Of a DNA stretch of 64,000 nt, positions 25,080-34,536 are shown piece after piece. The notes below the pieces were generated by a model that made no database searches, had not been told where the DNA came from, and saw only the letters and a program-made list of their open reading frames with translations. The translations under genes and the position numbers were made by a program. Source of the stretch: Microbulbifer elongatus (lineage in GTDB: Bacteria > Pseudomonadota > Gammaproteobacteria > Pseudomonadales > Cellvibrionaceae). The stretch covers positions 2,527,501 through 2,591,500 of the forward strand of contig NZ_CP088953.1 in the NCBI RefSeq assembly GCF_021165935.1, in the 5' to 3' direction. Every line of letters begins with the position of its first letter. The first letter of the stretch is position 1.

Positions 25080-25142
25080 GTAAATGGCAAGTGTCGATTT
25101 TAATCCGGTACTTAATTTAGCTTTTATGGGGTTTAAATAGCA

Positions 25143-26024
25143 GTGGGCAAAATCGAAGAGCGGCGACCAATGAAACTAATATTGAATAGCGTTTCAGGTA
25201 TACCCACGAGTACGATTTCTCGGGTTATAGGAACTCTTGGCCTAAGCATAACTGAGGCTGAAGAAGGTCAATTAACTAGAGCTCTTAACGATACGGCTTC
25301 CGAGGGAGAGTTTTATCTGTTGGTACAGCGCCATCCGATAAAGGTGATTGCGGAAAGCCTTCGAAAAAGGAATGACCCATTTGGTGCATTGGATATGTGG
25401 TGTAACGAAACTGAGCGCCAGATTCAGTTTCGTAAGATTAATGCAAACCAAGCATTATTCGTGGATGTCGATAACTCGGCAGAAAATCTAGGCACTCTCC
25501 TACCGGATGTCAATAGAGTAGTCGATGCTAGGGGCAGGTCAACCCAAGCTGTCGGTCGCCAAAAACCAGACTTTTACGATCTGCTCGCTGAAGCAGTGAT
25601 ATCGAGAAATTCGAAGGCAGTAGGGTTGTATGAAAGTCTCTGTAGTTACTTTTCAGGACCGGCTGATGGGCTCTTTGATTCAGAGCTCGATGTTAATTAC
25701 CTAGTTAGTGAACTGGAGTCAATGACCTATGCGGAAGAGCAAAACGACTCATTATTGAAAGCTATTCAGAAGGAAAATCAAATTCTGTTGGCTCAATTAC
25801 ACACTGCAGAATCAGACCTAGATAATATGTATAAAAAGCTAGCTTCATATAGTCGCAAACAAAACCCTCTTGTAGGGAAGTTCGCCAAAAGAGAGGGGCG
25901 GCGATTTCATCAATGGTTGAGGCGAAACCTCGTAAGCGTTGTGAACCCTAGGAATAGTATTATCTGGAAGATTTCAGCCCCGCTGCGGTCTGTTACTAGG
26001 TCCGCACGAAAATCCTTGTCCTGA
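25143..26024 (+). CDS. Unrecognised coiled-coil protein at the start of the glycan locus
   Basis: A 293-residue protein that I do not recognise. The first 180 residues are mixed alpha/beta; MKLILNSVSGIPTSTISRVIGTLG and QHRHPIKVI-like strands could be a nucleotide- or sugar-binding fold. Residues 195-245 form a heptad coiled coil (LLKAIQKENQILLAQLHTAE). The last 45 are strongly basic with Arg/Lys and could sit on the membrane. The start may be GTG 25143 or, more likely from the RBS-like GAAGAGCGG, ATG 25170. It is only 36 bp upstream of the giant glycosyltransferase gene and is probably cotranscribed with it. Confidence 0.6.
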   Translation: MGKIEERRPMKLILNSVSGIPTSTISRVIGTLGLSITEAEEGQLTRALNDTASEGEFYLLVQRHPIKVIAESLRKRNDPFGALDMWCNETERQIQFRKINANQALFVDVDNSAENLGTLLPDVNRVVDARGRSTQAVGRQKPDFYDLLAEAVISRNSKAVGLYESLCSYFSGPADGLFDSELDVNYLVSELESMTYAEEQNDSLLKAIQKENQILLAQLHTAESDLDNMYKKLASYSRKQNPLVGKFAKREGRRFHQWLRRNLVSVVNPRNSIIWKISAPLRSVTRSARKSLS

Positions 26025-26060
26025 AACATACATGTATGGTTCGTAAAAAATTTATAGTTC

Positions 26061-28880
26061 GTGGCGTATTCCGTGGTTAGAGATCTAAGTTATTATTTTG
26101 AGTCCGGGCTGGTGAAGATTGCGGCTGTCGTTGATGGTGCTGGTGACTATGATTTAATTTTGGGTGCGAGGCTGCAGAAAGAGTTATATCAAAAGATCGA
26201 AGCGACTCACGGAAAGATATTTTGGGAGGACGCTCATAAGCTACTTTGTGAAAAAATCTCGAAGTATCAAGTGCCCGTTTATGGGATAGATTCGTCTGCC
26301 AATATCTTGGCTTACGGTGCCACCGTCAATAATCGCAAGGAATTTGATTTTTTTTCAAAGCTGCTTGAACGGAATGGCTATTCCGAAAAGCTAGTGAATG
26401 TGCGGGACTGTGAGAAAGTTGTAGAACCACTAATAGTTACTTTCAAGAGAATTGAAGAGGCGAGAAACGTAATACTTTCAGTTGCGGCGCGCTTTTTGTC
26501 ATTGAGAGGGTATATATCTAAGTCAATATTGCATCAGGTATTGAATTATAGTCTTACATTCCTGTGTGCAATTGCTACATTGGTGACGTCGAAAGCAAAA
26601 GTATTTGTTGTCGCTAATGATCATTCGCCGATGCCTGTCGCGTTCTCCGTTGTAGCCAAATACTTTGGGGTAACCACGCTCTACATCCAGCATGCAGAAG
26701 TGACGGAAATCTTTCCGCGGAACGATTTTGACTTTTCAATTTTGCGCAACCAGGCCTCACGTAACGTCTATGAGAAAATAGCTCCATTGACCGGGGAATC
26801 TATATACCTCAGTAGAATCGACAAAGATCTCACTTTGGGACGAATATTGCATTCTCGCCAGCTTCTGCGGGAGAAAGTTGACCCGGCAATAGTTATTTAT
26901 CCTAGCAGTAGTTTTGTTGTAGGTGAGCTTGGAGAGCTTGTACGAAGGCTTCGACTAGGTGGTGTTCCCTCTGATGTGAGGGTAAAACCACACCCATCCT
27001 TTAGTGCCTTTGAAGTTTTCGATAAGTTGAATGTCGGGGTTCTGAAGGAGGTCCCGGAGTACCCTCATATTGCTATATGTGGTAATTCATCAGTAGTGGT
27101 TGAGTTATTAGCAAGGGGGAACTTGGTTTACCAGTATTTCAAACTGGATTCTATTGTTGATGATTACTACGGTTTTGTGCGGCGGGGACTAACTAGCTCT
27201 TTAGCGGATATTGATACAAGTGGAAAGTTCTGGTCTGACGATAAAGATGGGAAGGCTTGGGGGGCTGTGCTTGGTGAGTACCTGCCGAACTTGGATACTG
27301 ACCGTAATTTGATCGAAAAGCGACGCGAATCATTGTTCTTCAGAAAATTGTTCGTGGCCTCCGGGCTTTCCAGAGAATGGGATCACGCTATTTCAAAAGA
27401 GTTTAGTTTTTATAGAGATTTGTTTTGTTTTAATCAGACATTTACAAATTTTATGAGGGCTGGGCGAGCTGCTCGCTATGGTGACCTGTGGATAATTAAG
27501 CGGTTAAATAGTTACTTTGACTCGCGCAGTCCTTTATTAAGTAAGCTTTTCAATTCAGCTGATTTGACGGTTTGTCAGTCTATATTGGACTTCTGGTTGA
27601 TCGCTAAAAGAATCGAGTGGACGGGATATCCCCCCTCGCATGAAAATATTGCATTACTGATAGAGTTTGCATGTAATTACTCTGGTGGTGAAGGCGCTGA
27701 AAAGTGGGTTGAAGCAAAAATCTTCGACATTATTCTTAGGCATTCAAATAATTTTACGTTAATTGGTTTTTTAAATCGTACAAGGCATTTTAGGGTGGAA
27801 AATGCCAGTATCAATCGACGTATAGCTTTTTTGCGTTTTGCCCAAGCTGATCAGGATCAAGGCCATACGTTGCTAAAGTATTTTGATTACCGAAAAGCAG
27901 ATTTGACTCCACTAGAAAGGTTGAAGATTTCTGTGCAATGTCTCCTCAAGGTGAGGGGTGAATTTGAATTCTCCGACTATCAAGAGGTCGAGCGCAAATT
28001 TATCGAATACCTCCCGGCCATATCAGCTGAGTATAAATTGGCTGTAATAAATGTCTACGATCAATTACGAGATCGAGTTGTACTGTTGGATGTAAAGAGG
28101 AACTCTGACCAGTTTCAGCGCTTTGTGGCAATGGTCGAGTCAAAGTTGGTGTCTCGTGAGGGTTTTTCTTTCATAAGATTAAGTGATGGTGAAGGATACT
28201 TATTTCGGGATTATAGTGAGCATTTCTCTGAAGATGATGCACTGAATCGTGAGAGACACTGGTGGGGGCAGGAAATTCCGGCGGATCTGCGAGAAAAAAT
28301 TTCTAATAATGCTAAGGCGGCGATTCAAAACGCTGATGTTTTGGGGATTCCAAGTGTGTACCGTTTTTTGAGGGATCACTCTGACAAGTCTGTTACATTG
28401 AAGAATAGTGTTCAGGGGCGCGGGCTTCTTTCTGTTCTCGAGGGAATTCGTATGCTTGACCGAGGATCTGCAATTTATACAGATGATAAAGCTAATCTGG
28501 CTGTTTTTAATAACATGCAGGTACTTCGGAAAATTGCTCAATTGGCTGGGAAGGTGATCATTGTGTCCAGTGGCGAACCGAATAACCTTAAGAATATCCT
28601 GGGTGAAACCATTGACACCCGGCTCATTTCTATCCCTACACATAATAAAACTTTGAAAAATGATAGGTACACTAGCTTCGAACAGCCATTACCTTTTCTG
28701 TTTCAGAATATTTGTGATGCCATTTCAGGCTTGGCAGTAGCTGGTGACTTGGTTCTTGTGGGAGCAGGAGTGGCCGGAAAAATTTTCATGGATACCGCCA
28801 AAAGCAAAGGTGCTGTCGCGCTTGATATGGGTAGCGCTATGGATGAGATTCTTGGCGCAGGTATCCACTCTTTACATTAA
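26061..28880 (+). CDS. Large two-domain glycosyltransferase-like protein (GT-B-like plus C-terminal GT-D-like domain)
   Basis: A 939-residue protein. Residues about 150-400 resemble capsule-polysaccharide or polysialyl-transferase GT-B proteins: RVKPHPSFSAFEVF, then IAICGNSSVVVELLARGNLVYQYF, the usual donor-phosphate and sugar-site pattern. The last 250 residues begin FSFIRLSDGEGYLFRDY, whose DGE motif and context match the GT-D (DUF1792) glycosyltransferase fold, and continue to a Rossmann-like GDLVLVGAGVAGK. A helical middle of about 250 residues separates them. The start is GTG 26061 without a good RBS. It immediately precedes pseB (30-bp gap). It could attach pseudaminic acid to a carrier, but the acceptor is unknown. 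Confidence 0.65.
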   Translation: MAYSVVRDLSYYFESGLVKIAAVVDGAGDYDLILGARLQKELYQKIEATHGKIFWEDAHKLLCEKISKYQVPVYGIDSSANILAYGATVNNRKEFDFFSKLLERNGYSEKLVNVRDCEKVVEPLIVTFKRIEEARNVILSVAARFLSLRGYISKSILHQVLNYSLTFLCAIATLVTSKAKVFVVANDHSPMPVAFSVVAKYFGVTTLYIQHAEVTEIFPRNDFDFSILRNQASRNVYEKIAPLTGESIYLSRIDKDLTLGRILHSRQLLREKVDPAIVIYPSSSFVVGELGELVRRLRLGGVPSDVRVKPHPSFSAFEVFDKLNVGVLKEVPEYPHIAICGNSSVVVELLARGNLVYQYFKLDSIVDDYYGFVRRGLTSSLADIDTSGKFWSDDKDGKAWGAVLGEYLPNLDTDRNLIEKRRESLFFRKLFVASGLSREWDHAISKEFSFYRDLFCFNQTFTNFMRAGRAARYGDLWIIKRLNSYFDSRSPLLSKLFNSADLTVCQSILDFWLIAKRIEWTGYPPSHENIALLIEFACNYSGGEGAEKWVEAKIFDIILRHSNNFTLIGFLNRTRHFRVENASINRRIAFLRFAQADQDQGHTLLKYFDYRKADLTPLERLKISVQCLLKVRGEFEFSDYQEVERKFIEYLPAISAEYKLAVINVYDQLRDRVVLLDVKRNSDQFQRFVAMVESKLVSREGFSFIRLSDGEGYLFRDYSEHFSEDDALNRERHWWGQEIPADLREKISNNAKAAIQNADVLGIPSVYRFLRDHSDKSVTLKNSVQGRGLLSVLEGIRMLDRGSAIYTDDKANLAVFNNMQVLRKIAQLAGKVIIVSSGEPNNLKNILGETIDTRLISIPTHNKTLKNDRYTSFEQPLPFLFQNICDAISGLAVAGDLVLVGAGVAGKIFMDTAKSKGAVALDMGSAMDEILGAGIHSLH

Positions 28881-28910
28881 TTATTTACATAATCATATGG
28901 AGTAAAAATA

Positions 28911-29909
28911 GTGTTTGATAATTCTTCTATTCTCGTTACTGGTGGCACTGGTTCGTTTGGGCACACTTTCATTCCAATGCTGTTGGAGAAATATAACCCA
29001 AGCCGAGTCATTATCTTCTCTCGAGACGAAATGAAACAATGGGAAATGGCAAAAAAATTCAAGGACGATCCTCGTGTTCGTTTCTTCATTGGAGACGTAA
29101 GAGACCGTGAGCGCGTTTATCGTGCGCTTGATGGGGTTGATTACGTCGTGCATGCCGCAGCAACTAAAATTGTGCCAACAGCCGAGTACAACCCTTTTGA
29201 GTGTGTGAAGACCAATGTTCATGGCGCAATGAACCTGATTGATGCCTGTATAGATAAGGGTGTGAAGAAAGTGGTTGCACTATCTACGGACAAGGCAAGT
29301 AGCCCGGTGAATCTATATGGTGCGACTAAGTTGACGTCCGACAAGCTTTTTGTGGCGGGCAACTCTTACGCTGGCGCTCACAATACGCGCTTTTCAGTTG
29401 TTCGCTACGGGAATGTAATGGGGTCTCGTGGTTCCGTGATTCCTTTCTTTATGTCAATTCGTGGAGAAGGTAAATTACCAATAACTGACCCGAGAATGAC
29501 TCGCTTCATGATCTCACTGGAGCAAGGTGTAGAGCTCGTATGGCATGCTTTTAATGATATGGAAGGTGGCGAAATATATGTCAAAAAAATTCCTTCTATG
29601 AAGGTTACTGATGTGGCTAAAACAATAGCACCTGACGCAGAGCAAGAGATTATTGGAATTCGCCCTGGAGAAAAATTGCACGAGCAAATGATTGGTGCTG
29701 AAGACTCCTTCTATACCTATGAGTATCCAGAGCACTTCAAGATATTACCGGCCATCCACGATTGGGACAAGTGTGCAAACCGGATTAAGGATGGTACTAA
29801 AGTGCCAGAAGGTTTTATTTATGCCAGTGACAATAACAGTGACTGGATGAATGAGAGCGAGCTTGGTGCTTGGATTGACACCAATAAAGATAAGATTGGG
29901 AGTATTTAA
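28911..29909 (+). CDS. pseB: UDP-N-acetylglucosamine 4,6-dehydratase (inverting), PseB
   Basis: First step of pseudaminic acid synthesis: C4,6-dehydration and C5 inversion of UDP-GlcNAc. The 332-residue SDR protein has the NAD(P)-binding GGTGSFG (11-17), the D127-K128 pair in STDKASSP and Y136-x3-K140 in LYGATK, as expected for the FlaA1/PseB type. MGSRGSVIPFF and the IRPGEKLHE motif support PseB rather than a retaining dehydratase. GTG start with GGAG upstream. It opens a run of six pse genes with gaps of zero or overlaps through pseI. Confidence 0.96.
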   Translation: MFDNSSILVTGGTGSFGHTFIPMLLEKYNPSRVIIFSRDEMKQWEMAKKFKDDPRVRFFIGDVRDRERVYRALDGVDYVVHAAATKIVPTAEYNPFECVKTNVHGAMNLIDACIDKGVKKVVALSTDKASSPVNLYGATKLTSDKLFVAGNSYAGAHNTRFSVVRYGNVMGSRGSVIPFFMSIRGEGKLPITDPRMTRFMISLEQGVELVWHAFNDMEGGEIYVKKIPSMKVTDVAKTIAPDAEQEIIGIRPGEKLHEQMIGAEDSFYTYEYPEHFKILPAIHDWDKCANRIKDGTKVPEGFIYASDNNSDWMNESELGAWIDTNKDKIGSI

Positions 29910-31070
29910 GTGATTCCTTACGGTCGCCAGGATATTTCGCAAGAAGATATTGATGCGGTAGTTAGCGTTCTCACTTCAGATTTCTTGACGCAGGGGCCGA
30001 TGGTGCCCCGCTTTGAGGAGGCAGTCGCGAGTAAAGTTGGTGCCAAGTACGCAGTCGCTGTTAATAGCGCCACATCAGCATTACATATTGCGTGCCTGGC
30101 ACTGGGGTTGGAGGTGGGAGACCGCCTTTGGACTAGCCCTGTCACGTTTGTTGCGTCCGCAAATTGTGCACTCTACTGCGGCGCCAAAGTAGATTTTGTC
30201 GATATAGATGCAAAATCGTATAACCTCTGCCCGGTAGCGCTTGAGAAGAAATTAGTTGATGCTGAAGCACAAGGCTTGCTCCCCAAGGTGGTTGTAGTCG
30301 TTCATCTTTGTGGTCAACCATGTGACATGCAGGCTATCCGAAAGTTAAGCCATAGGTTTAACTTCAAAGTAATTGAAGATGCTTCTCATGCAATTGGCGG
30401 AAAATATCAAGGTAAGTATATCGGTGGGGGGCAATACAGTGATATTACTGTTTTCAGTTTCCACCCGGTAAAGATCATTACTACTGCCGAAGGTGGCATG
30501 GCTGTCACTAATGACCCTAAAATTGCCCAAAAACTACAATTACTACGTAGTCATGGAATTACGCGTGACCCTGCACTAATGACTCATAAGCCTGATGGTT
30601 CTTGGTATTACCAGCAGGTTGATCTCGGATTTAACTACCGAATGACGGAGATGCAAGCCGCGCTAGGTGCATCCCAACTTGGACGACTTGATGCATTTGT
30701 AAGCCGTCGTCATGAGTTGGCCGCTCGCTATAACGAATTGCTGGATGGACTGCCTGTCCTTACTCCTTGGCAACACCCTGATAGTTATTCCGGCTTTCAT
30801 TTATATGTGATTCGTCTGAAACTGAATGAGTTGACGGCCAGTCACAGTGAAGTGTTTGACTCATTAAGGGCCCAGGGGATTGGTGTCAATCTACACTATA
30901 TCCCTGTACATACCCAGCCGTTCTATCAACGCATGGGCTTCAAGGTTGGGCTTTACCCAGAATCGGAGCGTTACTATAGTGAGGCCATCAGCCTTCCGAT
31001 GTTCCAAACTATGACCGAAGCTCAGCAAGATGAAGTTGTAGCAGCCCTAAGAAAGGCAATTGATGCATGA
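29910..31070 (+). CDS. pseC: UDP-4-amino-4,6-dideoxy-N-acetyl-beta-L-altrosamine transaminase, PseC
   Basis: Second step: PLP-dependent amination at C4. The 386 residues are those of a DegT/DnrJ/EryC1 aminotransferase. K188 in SFHPVKIITTAEGGM is the PLP lysine and D157 in VIEDASHAIG binds the pyridine nitrogen. The start MIPYGRQDIS is typical of PseC. GTG directly abuts the pseB stop. The adjacent pseB and pseG settle the substrate among the many enzymes of this fold. Confidence 0.95.
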   Translation: MIPYGRQDISQEDIDAVVSVLTSDFLTQGPMVPRFEEAVASKVGAKYAVAVNSATSALHIACLALGLEVGDRLWTSPVTFVASANCALYCGAKVDFVDIDAKSYNLCPVALEKKLVDAEAQGLLPKVVVVVHLCGQPCDMQAIRKLSHRFNFKVIEDASHAIGGKYQGKYIGGGQYSDITVFSFHPVKIITTAEGGMAVTNDPKIAQKLQLLRSHGITRDPALMTHKPDGSWYYQQVDLGFNYRMTEMQAALGASQLGRLDAFVSRRHELAARYNELLDGLPVLTPWQHPDSYSGFHLYVIRLKLNELTASHSEVFDSLRAQGIGVNLHYIPVHTQPFYQRMGFKVGLYPESERYYSEAISLPMFQTMTEAQQDEVVAALRKAIDA

Positions 31071-31771
31071 ATGCAGCAATAATCCCAGCTAGAGGGGGCA
31101 GCAAACGGATTCCCCGTAAAAACATTCGGAGCTTTGGCGGAAAGCCAATGATTGCCTGGTCAATTGAGGCGGCAATCGAGAGCGATTGCTTTGACCACGT
31201 GATCGTTTCAACCGATGACTCTGAAATTGCAGAGATCGCTATTCAGTACGGGGCCGCGGTACCATTTATGCGCCCTTCAGTTTTGTCCGACGATTATACT
31301 GGAACGATCCCTGTAATTCGTCACGCTATCCATTGGTTGCAGTCCAATCAACTGGACGTGGACTATGCATGCTGCATTTATGCGACTGCACCATTTGTTT
31401 GCGCGGAAGATATTCGCCGTGGGTTGGCGTTGTTAAAAGCATCAGGTGCAGATTATGCGTTTTCTGTAGCGAGCTATGTGTTTCCAGTACAGCGAGCTAT
31501 ACGGTTGGCGGATAATGGTCGAGTCAAAATGGCGTACCCGGAGCACTTTGATACTCGTTCACAAGATCTTGAAGATATGTACCATGATGCCGGCCAATTC
31601 TATTGGGGAAAAGTCGATGCGTGGCTGAATGAACGAGTGATTTTTTCACAAGGATCTGTCCCCGTGCCTTTACCTCGTCATCGCGTGCAGGATATTGATA
31701 CTCAAGAAGACTGGGAGCGAGCAGAGTGGATGCTTAAGGCTAAGCTGGCGCAGGCAGGTGTTAACCAGTGA
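31067..31771 (+). CDS. pseF: Pseudaminic acid cytidylyltransferase, PseF
   Basis: Activates pseudaminic acid to CMP-Pse. The 234 residues hold the CMP-sugar synthetase signature ARGGSKRIPRKNI at the N-terminus, GKPMIAWSIEAA, then STDDSEIAEIA and AGQFYWG. The 4-bp overlap with pseC (ATGA) indicates coupling. It resembles NeuA, but the short length and the pse context make PseF the right call. Confidence 0.95.
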   Translation: MNAAIIPARGGSKRIPRKNIRSFGGKPMIAWSIEAAIESDCFDHVIVSTDDSEIAEIAIQYGAAVPFMRPSVLSDDYTGTIPVIRHAIHWLQSNQLDVDYACCIYATAPFVCAEDIRRGLALLKASGADYAFSVASYVFPVQRAIRLADNGRVKMAYPEHFDTRSQDLEDMYHDAGQFYWGKVDAWLNERVIFSQGSVPVPLPRHRVQDIDTQEDWERAEWMLKAKLAQAGVNQ

Positions 31772-32880
31772 AAGTTGCTTTTCGGGTCGACGCCTCCTTT
31801 CTCATAGGCACTGGGCATGTAATGCGATGCTTGACGCTTGCTGAAGCTCTCAGTGAATTTGGGGCAACTTGTTACTTTATTTGTCGCAATCATCGAGGAA
31901 ACTTGTGCGACCTAATACTTGCCAAAGGTTTTCAACTGAAAATTCTTCCCAGCAATGACAGCGGTGCCAGTTCGATTGAAAAAGCAGAAGTAGCTCTTAG
32001 TTATAAATCGTGGCTGGGTTGTAATTGGGAAATTGATGCGGAACAGACTGCCAGCGTGATTGAGCATATTAAACCGGATTGGCTAGTAGTAGATCACTAT
32101 GCAATCGATAGGAATTGGGAGTTAAATGTTAAGCCATTTACCCGGTTGTTGATGGTAATTGACGACCTTGCGGATCGTCCCCACATTTGCGATCTACTGA
32201 TAGACCAAAATCTGGGAAGAGACCCATCAGATTATTCGCAGTTGGTGCCGGAATGTAGCAAAAATCTGATTGGTCCCGATTTCGCTTTACTACGTCCCGA
32301 ATTTGCGTTCTTAAGAACTTCAAGTCTCTCTCGTCGATCAAAGGGAGGCTTGAAAAACATTCTTATCACGATGGGTGGTATCGATCGAGGCAACGCCACA
32401 GGTGAAGTCTTGCATGCATTGAAGGGGTGTAAGCTGGGACCCGACTGTAAGGTTACGGTAGTTTTAGGAGCTCACGCACCATGGTTGAATCACGTTCGGT
32501 ACCTCGTTAAAGACCTGCCATTTGATACCCAGGTTCTGGTCAATGTTGATGATATGGGACGGAGAATGGCAGGCAGCGACTTGGTTGTCGGCGCTGCCGG
32601 AGGAACTGCATGGGAGCGAGCATGCCTTGGAGTTCCGTCTATCATTGTGCTCCTTGCGGAAAATCAAGAGCCCGGCGCCGCTGCATTACAGGCGGCCGGG
32701 GCTGCAAGAGTTGTAGGAAAAGTTGAGGATATCCGAGCTCTTTTTCCCAAAATATTGGATGAAGTATCCCGCGGTGAAATATTGATGGAAATGTCTCGGT
32801 CTGCAGCCAAAATTACCAACGGCCTCGGAGCTAAGAACGTTGCTCAGGTAATGAAAGAAGAGTTTTTCGGTCATGGTTAG
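31768..32880 (+). CDS. pseG: UDP-2,4-diacetamido-2,4,6-trideoxy-beta-L-altropyranose hydrolase, PseG
   Basis: Removes UDP to release the 6-deoxy-altrose sugar used by PseI. The 370-residue GT-B-fold hydrolase starts MKVAFRVDASFLIGTGHVMRC, with the His-containing GTGHVMR loop of the active site. It has the UDP-site GAAGGTAWERACLGVPSI and ends with a short extra helix. The start is GTG 31768, overlapping pseF by 4 bp. The order pseF-pseG-pseH-pseI is common in marine gammaproteobacteria. Confidence 0.95.
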   Translation: MKVAFRVDASFLIGTGHVMRCLTLAEALSEFGATCYFICRNHRGNLCDLILAKGFQLKILPSNDSGASSIEKAEVALSYKSWLGCNWEIDAEQTASVIEHIKPDWLVVDHYAIDRNWELNVKPFTRLLMVIDDLADRPHICDLLIDQNLGRDPSDYSQLVPECSKNLIGPDFALLRPEFAFLRTSSLSRRSKGGLKNILITMGGIDRGNATGEVLHALKGCKLGPDCKVTVVLGAHAPWLNHVRYLVKDLPFDTQVLVNVDDMGRRMAGSDLVVGAAGGTAWERACLGVPSIIVLLAENQEPGAAALQAAGAARVVGKVEDIRALFPKILDEVSRGEILMEMSRSAAKITNGLGAKNVAQVMKEEFFGHG

Positions 32881-33394
32881 TGCAGTTCGAACTATGAATG
32901 AAGCTGACCTCGACTTGGTTTTAGAGTGGCGAAACCATATAGAGGTCAGGCGTTATATGTACACGCAAGACAAGATAGATTTTGACCAGCATAAGAGTTG
33001 GTTTGACAGTAGCTCGAAAAATACAAGCCGACGATTATTGATTTTTGAGCAAGGTGATACTCCGCTCGGGTTTGTCAGCTTTAACAGAATAAACGGCGGC
33101 GATGTTGCGGATTGGGGATTTTATACGGCACCTGACGCACCAAAAGGAACAGGTAAAGAACTCGGAGAAACTGCTCTAGCCTATGGATTTGACAAGCTAA
33201 ATTTACATAAGGTTTGCGGCCAAGCCCTGTCGTTCAATGAGCGATCAATAAGGTTTCATCGACGTCTTGGTTTCAAGCAAGAGGGTATCCTTCGAGACCA
33301 ATACAGATATGGTAAATCATATTGCTCGGTGGTGTGCTTTGGCTTATTGACTACTGAATGGAAAAATATCAAGCGCGAGGAAAAAAATGTTTAA
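32873..33394 (+). CDS. pseH: UDP-4-amino-4,6-dideoxy-N-acetyl-beta-L-altrosamine N-acetyltransferase, PseH
   Basis: A GNAT acetyltransferase that N-acetylates the PseC product using acetyl-CoA. The 173 residues begin with VLEWRNHIEVRRYM (typical of PseH/RimJ-like GNATs). They carry the acetyl-CoA loop region APKGTGKELGETAL and the RRLGFKQEGILRDQY end motif. It overlaps pseG by 8 bp and pseI by 8 bp. Confidence 0.93.
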   Translation: MVSAVRTMNEADLDLVLEWRNHIEVRRYMYTQDKIDFDQHKSWFDSSSKNTSRRLLIFEQGDTPLGFVSFNRINGGDVADWGFYTAPDAPKGTGKELGETALAYGFDKLNLHKVCGQALSFNERSIRFHRRLGFKQEGILRDQYRYGKSYCSVVCFGLLTTEWKNIKREEKNV

Positions 33395-34451
33395 AGGCAC
33401 CCCTAGTATTAATATAGCTGGCCGTGAAGTTTCAGTAGAAAACCGACCGTATATTATCGCTGAATTGTCTGCAAACCATAATGGTAGCCTAGATACTGCG
33501 CTAAAAATTGTCACCGAGGCAAAGCGGGCGGGAGCTGATGCTATAAAATTGCAGACGTATCGACCTGATACAATTACGTTAAATAGCAATGCAAAAGATT
33601 TTCAAATAAGTGGAGGGCTCTGGGATGGTCGCACTTTGTATGAGTTGTATCAAGAAGCCCACATGCCATGGGAGTGGCATGCTCCGTTATTTGAGTTGGC
33701 AAGGGAGCTTGGGATCACTATGTTTAGCTCCCCATTTGACAGTACAGCGGTTGACCTCCTTGAAGATTTGGGGGCCCCGGCCTACAAAATTGCTTCTTTC
33801 GAAGCGGTAGATCTGCAGTTGATCAAGTACGCTGCGGGAACCGGTAAGCCCATGATAATTTCAACGGGTATGGCTGATGCAGTTGAAATTGAAGAAGCCA
33901 TTACTGCAGCACGAGACGGTGGCTGTAAAGAACTCGCAGTTCTTCATTGTGTGAGTGGATATCCGGCTCCTGCAGGCGATTACAATCTTAGAACTCTGAG
34001 TGACATGTCTCAACGGTATGGTTTGGTAACAGGTCTCTCAGATCACACTCTTGATAATACAACTGCTATTGCTAGTGTGGCACTGGGTGCCTCGATAATC
34101 GAGAAACATTTTACCTTGGATCGAAACGGGGGAGGGCCAGATGACAGCTTCTCTTTGGAGCCGCGGGAGCTGCAAGAGCTGTGCCGGGATACCAAGACCG
34201 CATGGGAGGCACTCGGTACTGTTAATTACGGCCGCAAGTCAAGTGAAACGGGAAATGTGCAGTTCAGAAGATCGTTATACTTTGTGAAATCTCTGCTGCC
34301 CGGAGAAGTTATTACTGCTGACGCAATACGTAGCGTTCGACCAGGGTATGGCCTACCTCCAAAATTTTACGACTCAGTTATAGGGAAGAAAGTAAACTCA
34401 GTTGTTTACGAGAATACTCCAGTTACTGCGAGTGTTCTCCAAGATCACTGA
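33387..34451 (+). CDS. pseI: Pseudaminic acid synthase, PseI
   Basis: Condenses the 6-deoxy-altrose sugar with phosphoenolpyruvate to give pseudaminic acid. The N-terminal NeuB-type TIM barrel (to about residue 285) has ENRPYIIAELSANHNGSL, KLQTYRPDTITL and GLSDHTLDNTTAIASVALGA. The C-terminal SAF/antifreeze-like domain (about 295-354) has RSLYFVKSLLPGEVITADAIRS-like sequence. Length 354 is usual. It is the last pse gene and is followed by a strong terminator, so the transcript probably ends here. Confidence 0.96.
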   Translation: MFKGTPSINIAGREVSVENRPYIIAELSANHNGSLDTALKIVTEAKRAGADAIKLQTYRPDTITLNSNAKDFQISGGLWDGRTLYELYQEAHMPWEWHAPLFELARELGITMFSSPFDSTAVDLLEDLGAPAYKIASFEAVDLQLIKYAAGTGKPMIISTGMADAVEIEEAITAARDGGCKELAVLHCVSGYPAPAGDYNLRTLSDMSQRYGLVTGLSDHTLDNTTAIASVALGASIIEKHFTLDRNGGGPDDSFSLEPRELQELCRDTKTAWEALGTVNYGRKSSETGNVQFRRSLYFVKSLLPGEVITADAIRSVRPGYGLPPKFYDSVIGKKVNSVVYENTPVTASVLQDH

Positions 34452-34464
34452 AACTTTAGGGCGT

Positions 34465-34501
34465 GCAGGCATTCCTCTATGGAGGAATGCCTGCTCTATT
34501 T
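34465..34501 (+). terminator. Terminator at the end of the pse operon
   Basis: A 13-bp perfect stem GCAGGCATTCCTC / GAGGAATGCCTGC (34465-34477 and 34482-34494) with a 4-nt loop, followed by TCTATTT, 13 bp after pseI. Confidence 0.9.
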
Positions 34502-34536
34502 CTTAGCATGCTGAAATATCTATCGCGGATTATCCG

